A stretch of DNA of 64,000 nt from the NCBI GenBank assembly GCA_037577475.1, contig CM075192.1, forward strand, positions 12,247,908-12,311,907, given 5' to 3'. Positions within the stretch are counted from its first letter, which is position 1. Every line of letters starts with the position of its first letter. Made by a program: the position numbers and the translations under genes. This document shows, piece after piece, positions 59,123-64,000 of the stretch. The stretch is from Chaunax sp. Z400. Taxonomy: Eukaryota; Chordata; Actinopteri; Lophiiformes; Chaunacidae. The notes beneath the pieces are model-generated. The model ran no database searches, was not told where the DNA came from, and worked only from the letters and a program-made list of their open reading frames with translations.

Positions 59123-62100
59123 CTGCATAAAAAGAAATATTTTTTCAAATGCATTAAATAAACTTAGCCCTAAAATAATCTAAACACCTTAAAAGACGTC
59201 CTTACCTGGACCAGTGTACTGAAAGTAATGATTGCCTTTTGCTGCAAAGGCCCAAACCATTTCATGATATCGTTGCCTCGAAGTGTAGGCTTAAAGGCCA
59301 TTAGCACCACGACTGTCTTCCCCAGGACACAAGAGATACAGAGGACAAAGGTGATCCCAAACGCTGTGTGGCGCAGCATGCAGGACCAATCAGAGGGCCG
59401 GCCGATGAAGGTCAGAGAACACAGGAAACATAGAGTCAAAGAGAAGAGCAGCAGGAAGCTCAAGTCTGAGTTGTTGGCCCTGACGATGGCGGTGTTCCTG
59501 TGATAGGAGAATAGGAAGACCACAACACAGGTGCAAAAGGAGCCAAAGAGGGAAATAGCCACCAGGGTGATGCCCATGGTGTCACTGAAGGAGAGGAACT
59601 CCACCTGTTTGGGGATACAGGCTGTCCTCTCAGCATTGGACCAGAACTCCGGCAGGCACTGGATACACTCTATGGCATCTAAAGGAAGATAAGGGAATCT
59701 TCAGCTGCTATACTGAGGCTTTACCATTTAACTTTAGGTCAGATACACAAACATACTGTTAGCGTTTTCTCACCAGTTTGATTGCTTATCTGCCCTGCTG
59801 TACAGATCACACAGTCATGGCAGCAGATAGGTAAGTGTGGTCGAATTGCCTTCCGGGTACCTGGGGGACAAATGCTGCTGCATACTGACAAGGGAACCTA
59901 AGTAAAATAAGAAATATATACTACACTGATCACATCAGTCACAAAATGACAAAAAAAAATATCATTGCAAAAAATGCAATTCACAAAACAACGTGTTTTT
60001 CTATCCGTACTTCAGTTTGGTTGCCGTTCCAAACAATATTTTTTTCCTGTATCTGGAGTTTTTTCTTCCCAGCTGTTGTTTCATCAAATTTGCCAATAGT
60101 AACAAACTCGATTTCTCCATTTGGTGTCAAGTGCCAGGAAACCAGGTCATACATGGCTGCAGGGTCACCATTCTCATCAAACTTGATTTCATCACCAAAT
60201 GAGGTCACGTATTCCACCTGTCTTATGTAATGAAGCAGCTGAGAGAAGGACGTATATACAGTAAGAATGCCTTGTAGCACCACAATGTGTTAATAACTAA
60301 TCACTAATTATCATAATATTGCTTTGCATCACTGTGACTTTTGCTAATAAAGACTGAATGAGTGAACTTATGGGACAGTACCTGCCATGGCTGTATTTTG
60401 TCTGTATCTGGACAGGCCTGCAGAGGAAATGATACTTTTCCTTCCACACAACTTCCCATAGCCTTGAGTGCATGAGCAATGGCATACACAGCCTTATAGA
60501 CATTGTAGGAAATCCTCAGCTGTGACACATCCGAGTAGATATTATTCACGGTACCCAGCTCTTCTGTTCCAGTGCACTGAGGTTTAGCCTTAACATTATG
60601 TTGTTGACCTTCAGCCTGCACACCCAGGCTACACCGAAACATCTCTTCCCAGAATGTTATCAGGAAGGGGTCTCTGAGGGAATCCGGGCTCAAGGGGTGC
60701 AAGTGAAGCAGAAAGTCTTGTAATCCAGGGATGTCTGCTCGCCGAATGGCAAATCCCATCGAACCTTGGAGGATGTGGTGGTACTTTTTGGGGGTGGAGA
60801 GGACAGCAGCTGTGCTCCAAGCCTCACTGGCCAGCCACTGTATCCCAGTCAACCCCTCTCTAAATTCAAGAGAAATGTAGATGGAGGTTTTACGGTAACA
60901 AACACATCAGGAATTCAAACTCAGGAAGCCTTTATCATTGATAAACGAAGGATTCCATACATACACATCATACCTGAGTAATTCATCAAACAATGCAGCT
61001 GCATCTTGTTCCACAGCAAACACGAGAATCACCCGAGCCCCAGAGGAGCGGATCTTGGACACAATAGATGAAATGGCAGCCTGTGCTCGGTTCTTAGGTA
61101 TAATCTCATGCACGGCAATGCAAGCACCAAACTTTCTAACCTAAGAGAGCAACATGGGAGATACATTACAACTTCCTTTATCTTATGTTAACAGTAAATT
61201 CACTGAGTTATGGAGTGAAAAATAACAAAAAGGCAATTGTGAGTTTGCCTCATCAGCAAAGATGTGCGCTCCTCCACGGCCGTAGGCGTCATCCCCTGCA
61301 ATCACACCCACCCATGTCCAGCCAAAATGCTTCACCAGCTGTACTAATGCATCGACCTGCAGATAGTAAGAGAAAGATAGAAAGAGAGATCGTTGATATT
61401 GCTTCAGAAAGATAATGGAACATGTTTATTATTAGTGTATAGACATTGTGAGTAATCTGAATGTCTGCTACCTCTGACCTGAAAGAAGTCGCTCGGCATG
61501 GTCCGTAAAAAGGTAGGAAACTCCTTTTTGTCACTTAAACAGGCACAGCTGGAGAAATAACTAACCTGAATGGAGGAAGTGAGAGTGTAAAATTACATTT
61601 AACTACTGGAAGGAACAATTTCCAATGTCCAGCATCTGTTAGCTAGATTGAACTTATAGTATGACAAGGTTTAAGCCAATAGTTTTGGCTAAACTTTGAA
61701 CCTTCCCATAGTAACAAAAATAACTATACATACAGAAGAGTAAACCACTGCTACATACTTTCAAGTAATTTACCTGTGGCACATTCAAGACTCCCAGGAA
61801 ATGGGCCACTACGAGAGACTGAGTGGAGCCTCCATCTCCTATCACCGCCGGTATGCTCTCATGGCAGGGGCCTTTACTCCGTGTCTCCCCTTCAACCCCT
61901 GAATCCTTCTCGTTCCCCATTAACGCCATGGCAGCCTTGAGAGCCTGATGAGGTGTGCTGCATGAATCATAGATTTTATAACCCAGAGTGATGTTTGGAA
62001 GGAGTGTACCATTTCTGTTGATCTCCTCCACGGCAAAGATCATAGTTTGCATCCAACGAAACGTCCGAAAGTTAAACCTGGAAGGAGAGAGAAGATCTTC

Positions 62101-62547
62101 TGAGGCAAAGTTTGAAGCAATTTTTAATTTCAACACAATTTTGAGTGCGAAGCTCTGTCAGGAAAAAACAAAACAAATTACGAAACATTGAAGTACAGAA
62201 TTATGGCAGCAGGATTTGTGCTGGCCATGTGAGCAGAGATTACAGTTGCTTAATCACAATTTTGCATCCATAGCATTTTGAGGACTAGTTAAAATGACTC
62301 ACTTGGTGCACTGTGTGGTTGGGGGCTTCGTGCTGAAGGAAAGACTGGGCTCCACCACCATATCATGAAGGGAGAAGAGTCCCCCTAAGATGATGTCCCC
62401 CTTTTTCTCCAGCACAGGCAGGGACATAGATCCAGGGATTGTTTTACACTGTTGGGTCTGGTCTTGGTGCGAGTTCACGCACCATAGGAGACTCAAAAAA
62501 ACAAGCTTTACCCTTCTCCATGAAAGGCTTGGCTCCAGTGTTCTCAT
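58682..62547 (-). CDS. OlfC / vomeronasal type-2-like receptor, 10 coding exons, complete
   Basis: Class C G-protein-coupled receptor of the fish V2R (OlfC) family, expected in olfactory sensory neurons and to detect amino-acid-like ligands. Exons in order: 62303-62547, 61774-62077, 61479-61565, 61249-61356, 60974-61140, 60382-60859, 60011-60238, 59774-59897, 59206-59678, 58682-59122. They total 2655 nt with phases consistent, giving 884 residues, normal for V2Rs. Seen: hydrophobic leader; bilobed ligand-binding domain with IFAVEEINRNGTLLPNITLG, GDGGST and QLVKHFGWTWVGVI; Cys-rich linker (about 540-605); seven-helix domain (about 612-860) with LPDNFNEARLITFSM and APKCYIILLRPGKNTRKHLM. V2R genes usually have six coding exons; here exon 3 is split in four and exon 6 in two. 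The start is the Met at 62545-62547, just before the leader; an in-frame Met 19 codons upstream is possible. Confidence 0.93.
59206..59678 (-). CDS. OlfC receptor exon 6a: first helices of the membrane domain
   Basis: Residues 581-738: end of the Cys-rich linker, then helices 1 to about 4 (MGITLVAISLFGSFCTCVVV, NNSDLSFLLLFSLTLCFLCS, CVLGKTVVVLMAF). It ends at FSTLVQ with donor cag|gtaagg, phase 0, where family members normally continue without an intron. Confidence 0.92.
59774..59897 (-). CDS. OlfC receptor exon 5: cysteine-rich linker
   Basis: Residues 540-580 with VCSSICPPGTRKAI, ICCHDCVICTAGQISN. This class C linker couples ligand binding to the membrane domain. The donor is actg|gtgaga, phase 1. 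Confidence 0.92.
60011..60238 (-). CDS. OlfC receptor exon 4
   Basis: Residues 464-539: LLHYIRQVEYVTSFGDEIKF through FDENGDPAAMYDLVSW to IVWNGNQTE. The acceptor is ccttctctcag and the donor gaa|gtacgg. Confidence 0.92.
60382..60859 (-). CDS. OlfC receptor exon 3d
   Basis: Residues 304-463 with LTGIQWLASEAW, GSMGFAIRRADIPGL, FWEEMF and the YNVYKAVYAIAHAL segment. It ends DKIQPWQ, where the classical V2R exon 3 also ends. The acceptor is ttgaatttag and the donor cag|gtactg. Confidence 0.92.
60974..61140 (-). CDS. OlfC receptor exon 3c
   Basis: Residues 249-303 (FGACIAVHEIIPKN, VILVFAVEQDA). The acceptor is gctctcttag and the donor ctcag|gtatga, phase 2. Confidence 0.88.
61249..61356 (-). CDS. 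OlfC receptor exon 3b (apparent GC donor)
   Basis: Residues 213-248 with LVQLVKHFGWTWVGVI and IFADE. The acceptor is ctatctgcag. The position that keeps homology with other V2Rs gives the donor gag|gcaaac, a GC-AG intron. Confidence 0.85.
61479..61565 (-). CDS. OlfC receptor exon 3a
   Basis: Residues 184-212 (VSYFSSCACLSDKKEFPTFL through MPSDFFQ). Usually this is the start of a single large exon 3; here it ends after 87 bp at cag|gtcaga, phase 0. Confidence 0.88.
61774..62077 (-). CDS. OlfC receptor exon 2: ligand-binding lobe 1
   Basis: Residues 82-183, from FRWMQTMIFAVEEINRNG to the GDGGSTQS loop and FLGVLNVPQ. In class C receptors the Gly-Ser-Thr loop contacts the amino-acid backbone of the ligand. 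The acceptor is ctccttccag and the donor cag|gtaaat. Confidence 0.92.
62303..62547 (-). CDS. OlfC receptor exon 1: leader and start of ligand-binding domain
   Basis: Residues 1-81. Hydrophobic leader (VKLVFLSLLWCV), then CKTIPGS and GDIILGGLFSLHD, typical of V2Rs. The donor is accaa|gtgagt, phase 2. Confidence 0.88.
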
Positions 62548-62604
62548 CCTGTAAATCAAGTCGCCATGTATAGTACCGTTGACAGCCAGTGTACGAATAT
62601 ACAT

Positions 62605-64000
62605 TACTAATTCAAGTCATTGATGTTTAAATAACCCTACAAACAGTGAATCATGATGCACACAAACTGACGAAGCACCAAAGAACCTGTTAGTAGTCAG
62701 TAAAAGACAAGAACTTACACGGAATTGACAACATTCAGAGAAACAGTGTTTGCAGAAATTTAGAAGTGCAAAATGTTCTAGTAACGTCAGAAGAAGAAAA
62801 TCATCTGTAACTCAAACAAATGAGTAAAAAACATCTCACCCTTAACCTAATCCTTTATATACAAGGTAAAACCCTATGAGTGAGACAAGTTAGTCAAACA
62901 CCTCCAGGATGTTAGCTCTGGACAGACAACCTATGCAATCTGTACTATCAAGACTGAGGCGGTGTCCTGTCGCCTATATATGCTACATCTCCCATCACAC
63001 CTCACACCTGTCAAATGTAATTTATTTCTCCCAGGCTTCTGATCAATGGAAAGAAAGAGGACCCGTGTTCACAGTAACAACAACAACAAGAAACTGGAAT
63101 GAGCATTTGATCGTAATGGGGAAAGACATGAGGTGTGTCATGTCACATGTCATGCCTGACTAGGCCTAACTCATCCCTCAGTGATGTGAAGGAGCAGGCA
63201 GTAGACTCGTGTCACATGGGGCTCCCAAATTAAATTACATACCTTTCAAACACACACACACACACACAGACGCACACATACGCATCCACACACACAAAAA
63301 AAAACACACACACACAAACACACACAGACGCACACATACGCATCCACACACACACAAAAAAAACACACACACACACAAAAAAAACAACACACACACGCAC
63401 AAACAAAAATCAAATACCACAAAACAAGTTATAGCAAAGTCCATTATTGTATTGTTTTGAATGTAGGTCTACACTTCCTGTGAGCATATTACAAAGTGTT
63501 ACCTGACAAACAGTGTACTGTAATAGTTAAAAAGTAATCTGCGGTCAAAATTATGTTGGAAAGGTTTTTATTCACTGTCTTTTTTTCTACATGTTTGTAT
63601 TCTTGAATGAGGGTTCAACAGGTTTAATATGGTGAAAATAATGAGTCATCAGGGGGTTATGTGTATCATTATCAGGACAAAGCCCACCGGCTACAAAACA
63701 CAGCACCACAGAGTGTGTATGCTGTATGTCTATGCTGCCTCAGGTCATACAGGTATTTTATTCACTTAATATGTCCCTGTGTGACGCTCTAAGAGGAAGG
63801 CAGGGGGGGCCTAGAGACAGAACACTGATTATTATAACAAAGACATGTCCTTTACTTTGTTGACAAAAGTATTGGACTCAAAGTATCTCATGCTCTCAGG
63901 GGGGGGGGAGGGGTCAGCCTTATTGTTTCTGAAAACAACTTGATCAGAAAATAATTAAAGCCCCTGAGAACTTCTCTAAATCCTAGCCACTGAAAGTGCA
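62605..64000. other. Region upstream of the OlfC receptor
   Basis: Would contain the receptor's promoter and 5' UTR. No clear TATA box or second receptor gene was recognised. It includes the CA-rich tract at 63250-63397 and a G run near 63900. Confidence 0.5.
63250..63397. repeat. Interrupted (CA)n minisatellite-like tract
   Basis: CA runs broken by A-runs. The unit cacacagacgcacacatacg with catccacacaca occurs twice (about 63262-63296 and 63321-63354), so a longer unit has been duplicated. Confidence 0.9.

Noticed and set aside
59228..59503. 91-codon + frame opposite the receptor membrane exon
   Set aside because: Antisense shadow of receptor exon 6a.
63209..63460. Regular spacing suggesting a CRISPR-like array
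   Set aside because: It is a CA/A-rich microsatellite with a duplicated unit; the sequence is vertebrate and has no repeat-spacer structure.

Overview
This window is vertebrate nuclear DNA, almost certainly from a teleost fish. It holds spliced genes with GT-AG introns, long AT-rich introns, long microsatellites and several fish-type transposons. It also shows a gene pair I recall from teleosts: neprilysin (mme) at the edge of a vomeronasal type-2-like (OlfC/V2R) odorant receptor cluster, which in fishes usually lies between neprilysin and phospholipase C eta 1.

Layout. Positions 1-6500 are mostly gene-free, with two copies of a dispersed repeat, an (AT)n tract and, at about 592-827, something that looks like the 3' end of an unidentified transcript. 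A GC-rich patch near 6560-7060, with a TATAAATA box and a splice donor, is a candidate mme promoter and 5' untranslated exon. Positions 10558-33059 (+) hold 22 coding exons that join in phase into a complete 742-residue neprilysin with every catalytic residue I looked for. Its introns hold a (GT)n tract of about 223 bp, a dead Tc1 element and a dead hAT transposase. Positions 33060-44880 are intergenic repeats. A broken OlfC exon lies on + at 44884-45155.

Positions 46668-56515 are one LTR retrotransposon insertion. It has two 1909-bp LTRs with no difference that I can see, the same 4-bp CTAA on both sides, a primer binding site and a polypurine tract. It encodes a Gag-protease polyprotein but no reverse transcriptase, RNase H or integrase, and carries only remnants of an env-like region. 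It therefore looks like a young, non-autonomous element. A small inverted-repeat DNA element follows at about 57871-58335.

Positions 58682-62547 (-) hold ten coding exons that join in phase into an intact 884-residue OlfC/V2R class C receptor. Its exon structure is unusual. The segment that is normally one large exon 3 is split into four, one of the resulting introns appears to be GC-AG, and the seven-helix exon is split as well.

The two genes have unrelated roles: neprilysin is a cell-surface zinc peptidase, and OlfC receptors detect amino-acid-like odorants in olfactory neurons. They are linked here by conserved position, not by a shared pathway. Splice sites, phases and residue positions were worked out by hand from the sequence. 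Family assignments rest on recognised motifs and recalled homologs; no database search was run.
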